The notes under the pieces were generated by a model that was given only the letters and a program-made list of their open reading frames with translations, was not told the origin of the DNA and did no database searches. Positions 43,666 through 52,763 of a DNA stretch of 64,000 bases are shown here, piece by piece. The stretch comes from Burkholderia sp. S171 (GTDB taxonomy: Bacteria; Pseudomonadota; Gammaproteobacteria; Burkholderiales; Burkholderiaceae): NCBI RefSeq assembly GCF_009766085.1, contig NZ_LMUF01000019.1, forward strand, positions 21,892 through 85,891. The letters are read 5' to 3'. Both the position numbers and the translations under genes were made by a program. Position 1 is the first letter of the stretch; each line of letters opens with the position of its first letter.

Positions 43666-43833
43666 TAATGGCGCACGACCGAAAAGGATTCGTGCGGCGA
43701 TGAGCAGTGTGCACGTAAACCCGTCTGGTTTTAAGTTGCACTTAATTGTCTGAGGGCACATTACAAACGCGAGCTTTTATCGCCGTCACCAATGGCGGCT
43801 TTTGAATCAAGGCTTTCACCGCGAGGACACGTC

Positions 43834-44106
43834 ATGGCCGCCAGCGCATCGTTTCAGAACATCAAGTCCACGATGAAAACCGATCACGCCCTGCCGCTGC
43901 ACGAATGCCGGCTTTCCGAGGCCGTGGAAAGGCCGTGGGGCAAGCCATATCGAATGGTCGAATGGGCGCGCAAAAGCGATCCCTGCAGTCAGTTGAGCGT
44001 CGTGCCGGCAGAGTTCACCACCTCCGAGATTGCGGAAGTATTGCGCGCCCACGTTTCGGGGCGGCGCTACGGTCCCACGGACTCGGACGGAACGGTCCAG
44101 GAATGA
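43834..44106 (+). CDS. Hypothetical protein
   Basis: Not recognised. 90 residues from ATG 43834 (GAGGA 7 bp upstream; the ATG at 43792 adds 14 residues). A central WGKPYRMVEWARKSDPCSQLS segment is followed by a helical FTTSEIAEVLRAHVSG and a polar tail. No membrane helix, no signal peptide, no known motif. Isolated between the LexA-box operon and the toxin-antitoxin pair. An 8-bp hairpin (44136-44143 with 44151-44158) follows without a T-run. Confidence 0.5.
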   Translation: MAASASFQNIKSTMKTDHALPLHECRLSEAVERPWGKPYRMVEWARKSDPCSQLSVVPAEFTTSEIAEVLRAHVSGRRYGPTDSDGTVQE

Positions 44107-44230
44107 CCACGCTTCCGAGTGCGAATTAAACACCAGCAGCGGCGCTTTTGGCCGCTGCGCAACGGAAAAGGCGGATAAAAACGGGATAAAGACGGACGCA
44201 GCGTTCGACGCGGCTCCGGGTTATAGTTAA

Positions 44231-44273
44231 AACTTGATATAGTCCACAAATGGACTAATATGTGAATCAAGTT
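44231..44273 (+). promoter_or_regulatory. Promoter and nested palindromic operators of the RES toxin-antitoxin operon
   Basis: -35 TTGATA (44234-44239), 16-bp spacer, -10 TAATAT (44256-44261). The spacer holds the perfect inverted repeat AGTCCA-CAAA-TGGACT (44241-44256). An outer perfect 8-bp repeat AACTTGAT (44231-44238) / ATCAAGTT (44266-44273) encloses the promoter. This is the layout expected for antitoxin autorepression. Confidence 0.7.
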
Positions 44274-44290
44274 CTTAACGAGACTTATCT

Positions 44291-44713
44291 ATGCCACGCG
44301 CTCAACGCGTCCCGCGCCCCATTCCGCCGCCACAGCCTTCCATAGCGGACATGTCCGCAGCGGGCTTGCGTGCGTTTTTCAATATCGCGCGCGACTGGAC
44401 CTTGTCGGCCGATGAGCAGATTGTTTTGCTCGGCTCGCCCGGGCGGTCCACGTTCTTCAAGTGGAAAGCCACGCCGCAGACGGCGCGTCTCGGGCGCGAC
44501 ACGCTAGAGCGGCTCTCGCTGATTCTCGGCATTTACAAGGCCCTTCAGATCCTGTTGCCGCAAGCCGAAGCCGCCGATGGCTGGATCAAGCGCGCAAATA
44601 CCGCGCCACCATTTGGCGGACGGCGTGCCCTCGACCGCATGCTCGCGGGCAACGTGAGCGATCTTGTGGCGGTTCGCCAATATCTCGATGCGATGCGAGG
44701 CGGCTGGGCGTGA
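44291..44713 (+). CDS. MbcA/ParS/Xre-type antitoxin
   Basis: 140 residues. The N-terminal Pro-rich tail is followed by a Xre-like helix bundle (about 20-90, with DEQIVLLGSPGRSTFFKWKA and LERLSLILGIYKALQILLP). The C-terminal toxin-binding domain is characterised by WIKRANTAPPFGGRRALDRMLAGNVSDLVAVRQYLDAMRGG-type sequence. It neutralises the RES toxin and represses the operon. The start ATG has only a weak ribosome-binding site; the stop overlaps the toxin start by 4 bp. Confidence 0.92.
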   Translation: MPRAQRVPRPIPPPQPSIADMSAAGLRAFFNIARDWTLSADEQIVLLGSPGRSTFFKWKATPQTARLGRDTLERLSLILGIYKALQILLPQAEAADGWIKRANTAPPFGGRRALDRMLAGNVSDLVAVRQYLDAMRGGWA

Positions 44714-45447
44714 GCGATCTATCCAATTTGCCGCAAGCCGAAAACGACTGGCATGCTGAGTGGCCGCACACCGACCTCAACTGGTCGCCAGCCTATCGGG
44801 TGATTCCCACGCGTTTTCCCGCCGTGAACCTGTTCGATCGGGTTGCGTCACCCCAGGATTTCGATGCCCTTTACGCGCTCGAGGCCATGACCAATGACCG
44901 CCTGCGTACGGAAGTGGGCGACCTGGATCTGGTGCCGCTCGCCGAGCGCCAGTTCGGCGCGGGTTACGGCCCGATCATGGCCGCCTTCACCCATCTGAAC
45001 CCGAACGGCAGCCGTTTCTCCGATGGCAGCTACGGCGTGTTTTATTGCGCACGCGACCGGCGCACGGCGATTGAGGAGACCCGTTATCACTCGGCGCTGT
45101 TCCTCGCGGATACGAAACAAGCGCCGCTGCGTCAGCAGATGCGGCTCTACACGGTATTGGCGCAGGGCGATGTCATCGATCTATGCAAGGGTCGACTGGA
45201 ACAAGCCGCGCTCGATCCCGCGATTCTTTCGCCATCCAGTTACGTCGCGGGCCAAGCGATGGGACGGGCTGCACGGGAAGCGGGCGCACCGGGGATCGCG
45301 TATCCGTCGGTGCGGGACCACGGCGGCGAATGCCTCGCCGCTTTCCGCACTACCCTGCTGCGCGATTGCCATCACGCCGCGTACCTGGAATACGAGTGGA
45401 ATGGCGAGGCCGTGACCAACGTCTTCGAAATGAGCAAGGTCGGTTAA
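44710..45447 (+). CDS. RES domain toxin (NAD+ phosphorylase type)
   Basis: 245 residues from GTG 44710, which overlaps the antitoxin stop (GTGA), so synthesis is coupled. The RES domain (about 30-225) has the conserved Arg in YRVIPTRFPA, RFSDGSYGVFYCARDRRTAIEE in the middle, and the terminal SVRDHGGECLAAFR with Ser/His-type residues. RES toxins degrade NAD+ and stop growth. Length is a little above the usual 150-230. The pairing with the Xre/MbcA antitoxin confirms the call. Confidence 0.92.
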   Translation: MSDLSNLPQAENDWHAEWPHTDLNWSPAYRVIPTRFPAVNLFDRVASPQDFDALYALEAMTNDRLRTEVGDLDLVPLAERQFGAGYGPIMAAFTHLNPNGSRFSDGSYGVFYCARDRRTAIEETRYHSALFLADTKQAPLRQQMRLYTVLAQGDVIDLCKGRLEQAALDPAILSPSSYVAGQAMGRAAREAGAPGIAYPSVRDHGGECLAAFRTTLLRDCHHAAYLEYEWNGEAVTNVFEMSKVG

Positions 45448-45474
45448 GCCGGACGTCTCAACTCGCTGATCGAA

Positions 45475-46791
45475 CTAACTGATAGCCACCGCCGTCGACG
45501 ACCGTACGCGCGCGATCTTCTTGGTCGCAGGACGTGCGGCCGTCGACGCGGTTTTTGATGCGCTTTTCGATGCAGCGCGTTTTGACACCATCGCCAGCGA
45601 TTCCGTCCTGACGTCTTTCGACGAGTTCTTTAGCGCAGCCGCTTTCGCCTTTTGACTGGACTTGGCGAGCAGCCGGGCGAGCCGTGGATCCGCGCCATTC
45701 GCCTGACTCTTGCGACCTCGGGCTGCTTCGCGAGCGCGGCGCTTTGCGTCTTTCTCCAGAAAAATAGCGAGCACAGCTTCGTCGGTTTTCAGGCCGGATC
45801 GGCGGGAAGGCGGCAGTTCATCGGCAAGCTCACCGGCTTCGAACGCTTCGATCACCGCCGGATGGACATAACATTTGCGGCACACGGCCGGTGTGTTGCG
45901 CAATATCTTCGATACTTCCTTGATCGTGCCGACCACATGCTTGCGCGCTTCGGTCACGGTTTCCCACGCAAGCTTGCGCAACGCCGCCAGGGCGAACACG
46001 CTGCCGGCCCATGTCCGGTAGTCCTTAGCAGTAAAGTCGGCGCCGGTGATGTCGTGAAGGTAGTCGTTGATATCGGAGGAACTGACCGTGTGGCGTTCGC
46101 CGCTCGCATCGAGGTACTGGAACAAGTCGTGGCCCGGCAGGTCCATGCAGCGTTTTATGATCCTGGCAATGCGCGGGTCGCTCACCGAGACATCGTGTTC
46201 GATCCCGCTCTTGCCGCGGAACTGGAAGCGCAGCGTGCCCGATTTGACGCTCAGGTGTTTCTTGCGCAGCGTGGTGAGTCCATACGATTTATTGTCGCGC
46301 GCGTATTCTTCGCTGCCTACGCGAATCAGCGTGGTGTCGAGGAGCCTGACCACTGTGGCCAAGACCTTGTCGCGGGGCATGCCGTCGAGTTCGAGGTCCC
46401 GGGTGACGCGTGCACGCAGTTTTGGTAGTACGGCGCTGAACGCCAGCATCCGTTCGTACTTGGTTGCGTCGCGGGTTTCGCGCCAATGCGGGTGATATCG
46501 ATATTGCTTGCGGCCGCGGGCATCGCGGCCGGTAGCTTGCAGATACCCGCGTGAGTCGGGGCAAATCCAGACGTCGGTATAAGCAGGCGGGATGGCGAGT
46601 GCGTTGATCCGCTTGATGTCGGCGTCGTCAGAGAGGGGATTGCCCTGGGTATTGAAGTAGACGAAGGCGCCGTTTTTCCACGCCCGCGTGTAGCCGGGGC
46701 GGGCGTCATCGACGTAGCGCAAACCTGGGGGCAGGTCTTCCGGACAGCCCTTGATCTCGCTCTGCGGTTGTGGGTCCAGGGTTGATGTCAC
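45475..46791 (-). CDS. DNA topoisomerase IB
   Basis: 438 residues, poxvirus/bacterial TopIB family that relaxes supercoils through a 3'-phosphotyrosine. The N-terminal domain (about 15-110; PPAYTDVWICPDSRGYLQATGRD) is followed by the catalytic domain (RVGSEEYARDNKSYGLTTL, FRGKSG, KDYRTWAGS). The active-site tyrosine is in CRKCYVHPAV near 334. The C-terminal 80 residues are a Lys/Ala/Ser-rich histone H1-like tail, likely for DNA binding. Convergent with the RES gene, 27 bp apart. Confidence 0.94.
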   Translation of the reverse strand: MTSTLDPQPQSEIKGCPEDLPPGLRYVDDARPGYTRAWKNGAFVYFNTQGNPLSDDADIKRINALAIPPAYTDVWICPDSRGYLQATGRDARGRKQYRYHPHWRETRDATKYERMLAFSAVLPKLRARVTRDLELDGMPRDKVLATVVRLLDTTLIRVGSEEYARDNKSYGLTTLRKKHLSVKSGTLRFQFRGKSGIEHDVSVSDPRIARIIKRCMDLPGHDLFQYLDASGERHTVSSSDINDYLHDITGADFTAKDYRTWAGSVFALAALRKLAWETVTEARKHVVGTIKEVSKILRNTPAVCRKCYVHPAVIEAFEAGELADELPPSRRSGLKTDEAVLAIFLEKDAKRRAREAARGRKSQANGADPRLARLLAKSSQKAKAAALKNSSKDVRTESLAMVSKRAASKSASKTASTAARPATKKIARVRSSTAVAIS

Positions 46792-46862
46792 TGCGTGCCT
46801 CGCTTGGATCTCGCTCGATTAGCCGGGATTCAAGCAAAGCCCATACCTACGGCTCTATCAAC

Positions 46863-47600
46863 CTACGGTAATGCCAGCTCTTTTGCCCCTTCCGCACTCG
46901 CCCAACCCTGCTTGACCGACCAGCGCTGCTCCGTGCCGGCCTCGACAATCGTGAGACGCCCGTCGTCGGTATAAGCACCCGTGTCGATAAAAATCTGCGA
47001 CCCGATCTGCTTGATCGCCTTCATGGGCGTGTGCCCGCAATAGGTCGGCGATAACCCCCGCTGCCATGCAGCCTTCGCTGTTCCCAGCGCAAGCGAGCGT
47101 CCCCACAGCATCTGCTGGCGGACATCGTCGGGAAAATACGCGACTTCCAGATCAGCGTCGCTGCCAAAAAACTCGGCATGCAGCACGTTGAACCGCGTCG
47201 GACCGTCACCCACAATTCGCACCAAAGGAACGCTCGCCAGCTTCGCGGCAATCCCCTGCAATTGATCGTCGGTCAGGTTCGCCGCCCACGCTCCGCCAAT
47301 TGAATACCACACATGGCGCTGCATCTTGCCCGCCGCGACCGCGCACAACGCGTCTTCGTGATTGCCAAGCACAGGGTAGAACCAGGGTTTGTCGAGCAGG
47401 TCGATACCGCCAAGCGAATCACTGCCGCGATCGACCAGATCGCCGACGGAAAACAGGCGATCACGCGATCCGTCGAAACCAATTTCGCTGAGCAGATAAC
47501 GCAGGGCGTCGACGCAGCCATGCAGATCGCCGACCACAAGGTCACGACCAACTTTGTTCGCCGGATGCCAGCAAACGACAGGATGAGTAGAAGCAGTCAT
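46863..47600 (-). CDS. Metallophosphoesterase (PrpA/ApaH-like protein phosphatase)
   Basis: 245 residues from ATG 47600. Calcineurin-type motifs are intact: GDLHG near 25-29, GDLVDRGSDS near 53-62, GNHED near 83-87 and GHTP near 188-191. The domain length and the early GDLHGC/LSEIGF pattern match the bacterial PrpA/PrpB and ApaH-like protein phosphatases. The substrate could be a phosphoprotein or a dinucleoside polyphosphate. The open frame runs upstream to 47819 across the palindrome but shows no conserved sequence. Confidence 0.9.
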   Translation of the reverse strand: MTASTHPVVCWHPANKVGRDLVVGDLHGCVDALRYLLSEIGFDGSRDRLFSVGDLVDRGSDSLGGIDLLDKPWFYPVLGNHEDALCAVAAGKMQRHVWYSIGGAWAANLTDDQLQGIAAKLASVPLVRIVGDGPTRFNVLHAEFFGSDADLEVAYFPDDVRQQMLWGRSLALGTAKAAWQRGLSPTYCGHTPMKAIKQIGSQIFIDTGAYTDDGRLTIVEAGTEQRWSVKQGWASAEGAKELALP

Positions 47601-47702
47601 AGCAGCAATTTTAAGCTTACAAAACACAGGGTTACGCGCACCAACCCGCTTACCAGCAATTAACAGCCCACATTCTGGAACGGCCAATACCAATGCGCAA
47701 TA

Positions 47703-47745
47703 CGTCCATCTGAGCGCGGCAATAATTGCCGCGCTCAGATGGACG
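47703..47745. repeat. 43-bp perfect palindrome (21-bp arms, 1-nt centre)
   Basis: Positions 47703-47723 and 47725-47745 are exact inverted copies around A47724. It lies between the cytochrome c stop codon (47755) and the metallophosphoesterase gene. In RNA it is an exceptionally stable hairpin and probably ends or stabilises the dehydrogenase transcript. There is no T-run on either side. Confidence 0.85.
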
Positions 47746-47754
47746 ACAGCGCAT

Positions 47755-49128
47755 TTATTGCGGCGTTGAACGGAGTTTGGCGACCTGATCGGCGGACGTC
47801 GTCGATTGTGGATTGCCAAATGTCTTTGTCACATAGTTGCTGATCGCGGCAATCTGTTCATCATTGAGTTCATTCGCGAACGCGGGCATAAAAACGTTGG
47901 CATCTTTCGTCTGACGACTCACGCCGTGCAGCATGACCATTGTCAGATTGTTAGCTGCTGATGTCCCGACCACGCTGTTATGAATCAGCGACGGATAAGC
48001 CCCCGCCGCGCTGCCGCCCCGTCCTTCGCCCGTCCAGCTATGGCACGTCGCACAGTTGGCGATAAACAATTGCGCACCGTTCACGCCGCTGATCGCCGTG
48101 CCGCGCATTGCCGTGACGTCCGCATTAGTTGGCTTACCGAAGGAATCACGCGGATGGATGTCGCCACCGCTCTGCGCCGGCACCGAACGCAGGTACACCA
48201 CGATCGAACGCAAATCCTCGGGCGTCATGTACTGCGTGCTGTTCTGCACGACATCCGCCATCGGGCCAGCCGCATTCGCCCGGCCATGTGCCACGCCCGT
48301 CGCGAGATATTGCGTCAGCTCGTCGTCGGTCCATCCGCCAACGCCCGCGTTCTTGTCCGGCGTGACATTGAACGCGTGCCAGCCGGATAGTTCGGCGCCG
48401 CTGAGACGCTCGCTGGTCTTCAGGCCCTGCATCACATTTCTAGGCGTATGGCATTCCTCGCAATGCGCGAGACCGCCAACCAGATAAGCGCCCCGATTCC
48501 ATTCCGCGCTCTGCTGCGGGTCGGGCACAAAACGGCCTTCCTTGAAATTGAACATGTTCCAGAACACCATCAGCCAGCGCTGGTTGAACGGAAACGACAG
48601 CGCGTTGCGAGGCGGCGTGTAGTGGATTGGCGTAAGCGTGTTCAGATAGGCACGGATCGCGAGGACGTCTGCGTCGGTGACCTTCGTATATTCGGCGTAC
48701 GGGAAAGCCGGGTACAAGCGCTCACCGCTCTTGCCAATGCCTTCATGCATTGCGCGGAGGAAGTCGGTGTCGCTCCATCGGCCAATGCCGGTATCCGGAT
48801 CGCTCGTGATATTGGGCGTATAGATCGTCCCGAACGGCGTGCTGATCGGCAGACCGCCCGCGAACGGACGGCCTTTATCGGCGGTGTGGCACGCCACGCA
48901 ATCGCCCGCGCGCGCAAGGTATTCGCCGCGCTTGATCAGGTCCGCGCCGGCCAGCGTGTCGCGCTGCACGACCATGGGCTCCGTCGCGGTGGTCTGCGCG
49001 TGCGCGGACTGAATCAGCGTGTGAAAACTCACGCCCGTGATGGCGAGCGCAAGAACGGCGAGCGCGCCGCCCAGGCGTTTGCCGAGTGTGTTACAGCGTT
49101 TCGCGTCGCGAGGTTTGGGGTTCTTCAT
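47755..49128 (-). CDS. Tri-haem cytochrome c subunit of a membrane sugar/alcohol dehydrogenase
   Basis: 457 residues from ATG 49128 (GGAG 7 bp upstream). A Sec signal peptide (about 14-45) precedes three cytochrome c domains. The haem sites are CVACH, CEECH and CATCH, at roughly 80, 228 and 360. It passes electrons from the flavoprotein subunit to ubiquinone. Third gene of the small subunit-GMC-cytochrome set, 23 bp after the GMC stop. Confidence 0.93.
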   Translation of the reverse strand: MKNPKPRDAKRCNTLGKRLGGALAVLALAITGVSFHTLIQSAHAQTTATEPMVVQRDTLAGADLIKRGEYLARAGDCVACHTADKGRPFAGGLPISTPFGTIYTPNITSDPDTGIGRWSDTDFLRAMHEGIGKSGERLYPAFPYAEYTKVTDADVLAIRAYLNTLTPIHYTPPRNALSFPFNQRWLMVFWNMFNFKEGRFVPDPQQSAEWNRGAYLVGGLAHCEECHTPRNVMQGLKTSERLSGAELSGWHAFNVTPDKNAGVGGWTDDELTQYLATGVAHGRANAAGPMADVVQNSTQYMTPEDLRSIVVYLRSVPAQSGGDIHPRDSFGKPTNADVTAMRGTAISGVNGAQLFIANCATCHSWTGEGRGGSAAGAYPSLIHNSVVGTSAANNLTMVMLHGVSRQTKDANVFMPAFANELNDEQIAAISNYVTKTFGNPQSTTSADQVAKLRSTPQ

Positions 49129-49151
49129 CGTGGATCTCCGTCGGCGCGCTA

Positions 49152-50753
49152 TCAAAGTTCTTTCTTCAGCTTGTCGGCGAGACGCAGCGACAACGCGGAC
49201 AACGTCAGCGTGCAATTCACCGATGCCGCCGTCGGCATTACCGCGCTGCCGGCAATGAAGAGGTTCGCGTGGTCGTGCGTGCGGCATTCGGAATCCACGA
49301 CGGAATCCTTCGGGTCCGCCCCCATGATGGTCGTCCCCATGATGTGGTTGTTCGGAGCGAATTTATCGTCGAAGGTAATCTCCGTGCCGCCGAACAATTC
49401 CGCGATCCGCGCATACTGCGCACGGGTGTCCACTGCGCTTTTCTTCACGTAGTCGTTGATCGAGTAATAGATCTCGGGCTGCGGGATGCCAAGCGAATCC
49501 TTGTGATCCGACGAGGGAATCACACGGTTCTGCGGCTCGGCCAGATGCTCATGGAAGCTGTTGATGTTCATCGTGCGCGCGGCACGGTCGCGGATCTGCC
49601 GGTCGAGCTCGGCCCCCGTCATGCCCTTCGCGATCAAGTCAGCCGTGACCGACATGGTGGGTACGCCATTCGACAAATGCAGCTTCTTCGCCGAGTATTC
49701 CGAGCGGAAAGCGCCGTCACGGAAATTCACGACGGAGGTCATTTCCATCGGCCCGCGTCCTGGCCACACCGGTTCATTGGCGAGGAAGGTCACGCCGGTG
49801 CCGGGGTGATCCATCAGGTTGCGTCCGACCTGATCCGAACTGTTGCCAATGCCGCTCTTGAACCGGTCGGACACCGACTGCAACATCAGCTTCGGCGTTT
49901 CAATACCGTTAGCCGCGAGCACGAAGAGCTTGCCCGTGACACGCGTGCTGTTGCCGTTCGGGTCCTTGTAATGGACGGCGGTGATCAGGCCTTTATCGTC
50001 GCTCTCGATCTTGTAGACGACCGCTTGCGCGATCAGCTTCGCACCCGCGCGCTCGGCTTTCTCCGCATGCGTGATGCCGTTGTACATGGCGGCGATCGGG
50101 CAGATCGGCATGCAATTGTTATTGCCGCAGCAAGTCGGGCGGGCGTCATACGGGCGGCTGTTGCGCGCGACCGGCTCCGGCACCACGTGATAATTCTGTG
50201 CGTTGAGGACATCGGCGAAACGCTGGTCCATGTAGGACAGCGGCAGCATATCCATGGGGTAGGGCTTGGAACGCGGCGAGCCAAGATCAACGTTGTTGCC
50301 CGGCCCCGACACGCCAAGCTGTACCTCGGCGGCGAAGTACCACGGCTCAATGGTCTCATACGGGATCGGCCAGTCACGACCTACGCCATACAGCGTCTTC
50401 AGCTTGAAATCGGCAGGCAGCAAGCGCCATGCAGCAGCGGCCCAGTGCCAGGTCGTCCCCCCTACGAGCCGCAAGTATTGCGACGCGTACGGGTACTCGC
50501 CCTTCTGGATCAGGTAGTTGTTCTCGGGCGAATACTCGGGATGCGGCGCGTAAAGCGTCGACGGATACGGTGTAGCGAAATCGGCTTTCGCCGGCGAGTT
50601 ACGAAAATTCTCGACGATCTGCCAGCGCGGAATGCGCGGCCCGCCTTCGAGCAGGATTACGGATGCGCCCGCGGTCGCGAGCTGATGCGCGACGAGTCCG
50701 CCCGCAACCCCCGATCCGACGACCACGACATCGGCCGAATTCGAATTTGCCAT
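49152..50753 (-). CDS. GMC-family FAD-dependent dehydrogenase, large subunit
   Basis: 533 residues. The FAD-binding Rossmann motif VVGSGVAGGLVAHQLATAGA is at 8-27, and LLEGG follows. The central GGTTWHW segment and the C-terminal GMC_oxred_C region (SAVMPTAASVNCTLTLSALS) are present. It matches the flavoprotein subunit of membrane gluconate/sorbitol/fructose-type dehydrogenases. It has no signal peptide of its own and is probably carried out with the Tat-exported small subunit. A Cys-rich segment CCGNNNCMPIC near 192-202 is typical of these subunits and may hold an Fe-S cluster. Confidence 0.92.
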   Translation of the reverse strand: MANSNSADVVVVGSGVAGGLVAHQLATAGASVILLEGGPRIPRWQIVENFRNSPAKADFATPYPSTLYAPHPEYSPENNYLIQKGEYPYASQYLRLVGGTTWHWAAAAWRLLPADFKLKTLYGVGRDWPIPYETIEPWYFAAEVQLGVSGPGNNVDLGSPRSKPYPMDMLPLSYMDQRFADVLNAQNYHVVPEPVARNSRPYDARPTCCGNNNCMPICPIAAMYNGITHAEKAERAGAKLIAQAVVYKIESDDKGLITAVHYKDPNGNSTRVTGKLFVLAANGIETPKLMLQSVSDRFKSGIGNSSDQVGRNLMDHPGTGVTFLANEPVWPGRGPMEMTSVVNFRDGAFRSEYSAKKLHLSNGVPTMSVTADLIAKGMTGAELDRQIRDRAARTMNINSFHEHLAEPQNRVIPSSDHKDSLGIPQPEIYYSINDYVKKSAVDTRAQYARIAELFGGTEITFDDKFAPNNHIMGTTIMGADPKDSVVDSECRTHDHANLFIAGSAVMPTAASVNCTLTLSALSLRLADKLKKEL

Positions 50754-50854
50754 TTGTTGTTGTCCTGTGAGGGGTGGTTTTTATTTGCTTCGGTCGCGCT
50801 GTCAATGCTGTTTGCCAGGCAGCGCGCCGGCTTGATGCTGTTCTCTTGATGTGT

Positions 50855-51409
50855 TCAGGCCGCGCCGGGCGGCTTCTGCGTCCAGTAGAACGGCACGTCG
50901 CGGCAATACGATGGAATGGTCAGCACGTCGTTGACGGGATCGAACATCAGCGCGCGTTCGTAGGCGACCACGCTCACGCGCGGGGCATCGCCGACAAGAC
51001 CGAGATACCACGCCCGCATGATCGCGGTGACCGTGCCGGCGAGCTTGGGCGTGTCAGCCTTGAGCGCCTGCGTCACCGTATCCGACGGCACGCCGCCATG
51101 CGCCGCGAGCCAGACATTCAGGGCGCTCACGTTGCCGGCAAACTCGCTGTCCGACTTCGACAGCGCGTCATACACGCGCTGAGCCAGCGCAGGATCGAAG
51201 GCGGTGCGGCCGGTCAGTTTGCGCGAGAGCAGCAGGAAGCCGTCCAGACCCGCAGGCGGGGTATCGGCGAAAGCCTGGGTGAAGAATGTTGGGAAACCGA
51301 ACCCCGCGGAAGTGAACGCGAGCGCGACTGCTGACGCACACGCGCCAAGAACAAAACGCCGGCGAGCGGCCGACTGTGCGTGCGTTATGGGGTGGTCGAG
51401 TTGTGTCAT
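50855..51409 (-). CDS. Small subunit of FAD-dependent sugar/alcohol dehydrogenase (FAD-SLDH/gluconate DH subunit 3 type)
   Basis: 184 residues from ATG 51409. A twin-arginine signal (ARRRFVLGACASAVALAF, about 15-33) exports the folded complex. The remainder is the helical small-subunit domain, with LTGRTAFDPALAQRVYDAL and the C-terminal PFYWTQKPPGAA. The subunit acts as chaperone and export escort of the flavoprotein. First gene of the three-gene dehydrogenase operon; the sugar or alcohol oxidised cannot be told by eye. Confidence 0.87.
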   Translation of the reverse strand: MTQLDHPITHAQSAARRRFVLGACASAVALAFTSAGFGFPTFFTQAFADTPPAGLDGFLLLSRKLTGRTAFDPALAQRVYDALSKSDSEFAGNVSALNVWLAAHGGVPSDTVTQALKADTPKLAGTVTAIMRAWYLGLVGDAPRVSVVAYERALMFDPVNDVLTIPSYCRDVPFYWTQKPPGAA

Positions 51410-51700
51410 GTGGTGAGGTCCCAATTCGCGTTGTTCAAAGAGGTGATGATCGATTGCACCTGTCGATATCCCCCGACTAATTTTTTGAAGGCTTGCCTTG
51501 AGCACTCATTGCGACTCATTGCGCGCGGCCGAAGCATGCACGATGAAGCGGATAACAACCAGCCCTTTGGTCGTTGGCAATTGAAAGGCGCACGGGCAAT
51601 AATCGCGGCACTTGAAGCATAAGACACGCCGGCATCTTTCGATCGCTTGCACGATACCGCGCCGAACCCGCTTAACGCTATAACCAGACCACTATAAAAA

Positions 51701-52357
51701 ATGAATTTCGTTCCCCAGGTACTTCGCTATCGCCCGCGGGCGGTGATTGCCCTCGTGGTTGGTGTGATCGTGGCGCTTTTGGTTCCACATGACTTCACAC
51801 CGATCGTGCGCGGACTCATCGGATGGGACAGTACCGTATGGCTGTATCTCGCGCTTATCTGGATTCAGATGGGACTTGCGCGTCAGGACAAAGTGCAGAA
51901 GCTCGCTGAACGCGAGGATGAAAACGCAGGCATGGTATTGCTGATCATCAGCCTGGCCGCCATCGCCAGTCTTATCGCTATTGTTTTCGAACTGGCCGCT
52001 GCGAAGAACCTCGGCGGGCACGGCGCGTTGCTCCACTATCTGCTGACAGCATTCACCATGCTGGGGGCGTGGTTCCTCATCCCGACCATCTTCACGCTCC
52101 ACTACGCGCGCCACTACTATCAGTCAGCGGGCGAGGAGACATCGCTGAAATTTCCCGATGCCCATCTCAAGCCGGACTATTGGGACTTCCTCTATTTCTC
52201 GTTCACGATCGCCGTGGCGTCGCAGACTTCGGATGTCGTGCTCTGCTCCAACGAAGTCCGGCGGGCGGCGCTCGCCCAGTCCGTCCTTTCGTTCTTCTTT
52301 AATGCTGCGGTGATTGGTTTATGTGTCAACACGGCAGCCAGTTTGCTTGGACCTTGA
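51701..52357 (+). CDS. DUF1345 domain-containing membrane protein
   Basis: 218 residues, five to six transmembrane helices. The DUF1345 hallmark [20 protein letters not shown] is at about 165-184, and HYARHYY at about 133-139. The family is of unknown function and widespread in proteobacteria. Start ATG 51701. No partner genes are obvious: the dehydrogenase operon is divergent and glg genes follow after 406 bp. Confidence 0.9.
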   Translation: MNFVPQVLRYRPRAVIALVVGVIVALLVPHDFTPIVRGLIGWDSTVWLYLALIWIQMGLARQDKVQKLAEREDENAGMVLLIISLAAIASLIAIVFELAAAKNLGGHGALLHYLLTAFTMLGAWFLIPTIFTLHYARHYYQSAGEETSLKFPDAHLKPDYWDFLYFSFTIAVASQTSDVVLCSNEVRRAALAQSVLSFFFNAAVIGLCVNTAASLLGP

Positions 52358-52763
52358 GACGATCAGAGAAGCAAATATTGCCGTCACGTATGGTTGGCTT
52401 CGGGCGTAATTTCCGTATGGAATAAATTAGTCGGGATGGCTGACAATTTTTGACAACGGGCTAGCGCACCGCAAGCCCGTCTTTCGTATAACGATTCCCG
52501 AACACCCCGTGTAAAAACGCCGCTGGCAGCGCGTGCTTTTTTACACGGCTCTGCAGTTCCGCATGAGGTCGACCCACGACGCGCATCAGAGCCTATCGCT
52601 TTCCCCCGGTTTCAACAGAATTTCAAGAACATGGCACACGCCTTGCTCTAGCTATTCCGCATCCCTCTTCCCTCCGATAAAAGCACCGGACGCATGCGCC
52701 GCAGATTCTTCTGCCGCGAGCGCATCCCATCGCTTTTCATCCATCAAACGCCAGGAGTCAGCC
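52358..52763. other. Long leader upstream of glgA
   Basis: 406 bp without a gene. It holds an ACGGGCT/AGCCCGT hairpin (52456-52462 with 52474-52480) that may end the DUF1345 transcript, a TATAAC -10 candidate (52487-52492), and a strong hairpin (52507-52548). In-frame sequence runs upstream of the glgA TTG start but shows no conserved protein. Confidence 0.5.
52507..52548 (+). promoter_or_regulatory. Stem-loop in the glgA leader
   Basis: CCGTGTAAAAA (52507-52517) pairs perfectly with TTTTTACACGG (52538-52548) around a 20-nt loop. The T-run sits in the stem, not after it, so it is not a normal terminator. It lies about 20 bp after the TATAAC candidate, hence at the 5' end of the likely transcript, and may be a regulatory structure. 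Confidence 0.45.

Noticed and set aside
44136..44158. Terminator after the 43834-44106 gene
   Set aside because: An 8-bp hairpin exists but no T-run follows; noted in the gene entry only.
44461..44709. N-terminal extension of the RES toxin frame
   Set aside because: It overlaps the antitoxin gene completely in another frame; the GTG overlapping the antitoxin stop is the expected coupled start.
47601..47819. 73-residue N-terminal extension of the metallophosphoesterase
   Set aside because: It runs across the 43-bp palindrome and into the cytochrome c gene, with no conserved sequence before the GDLHG domain.
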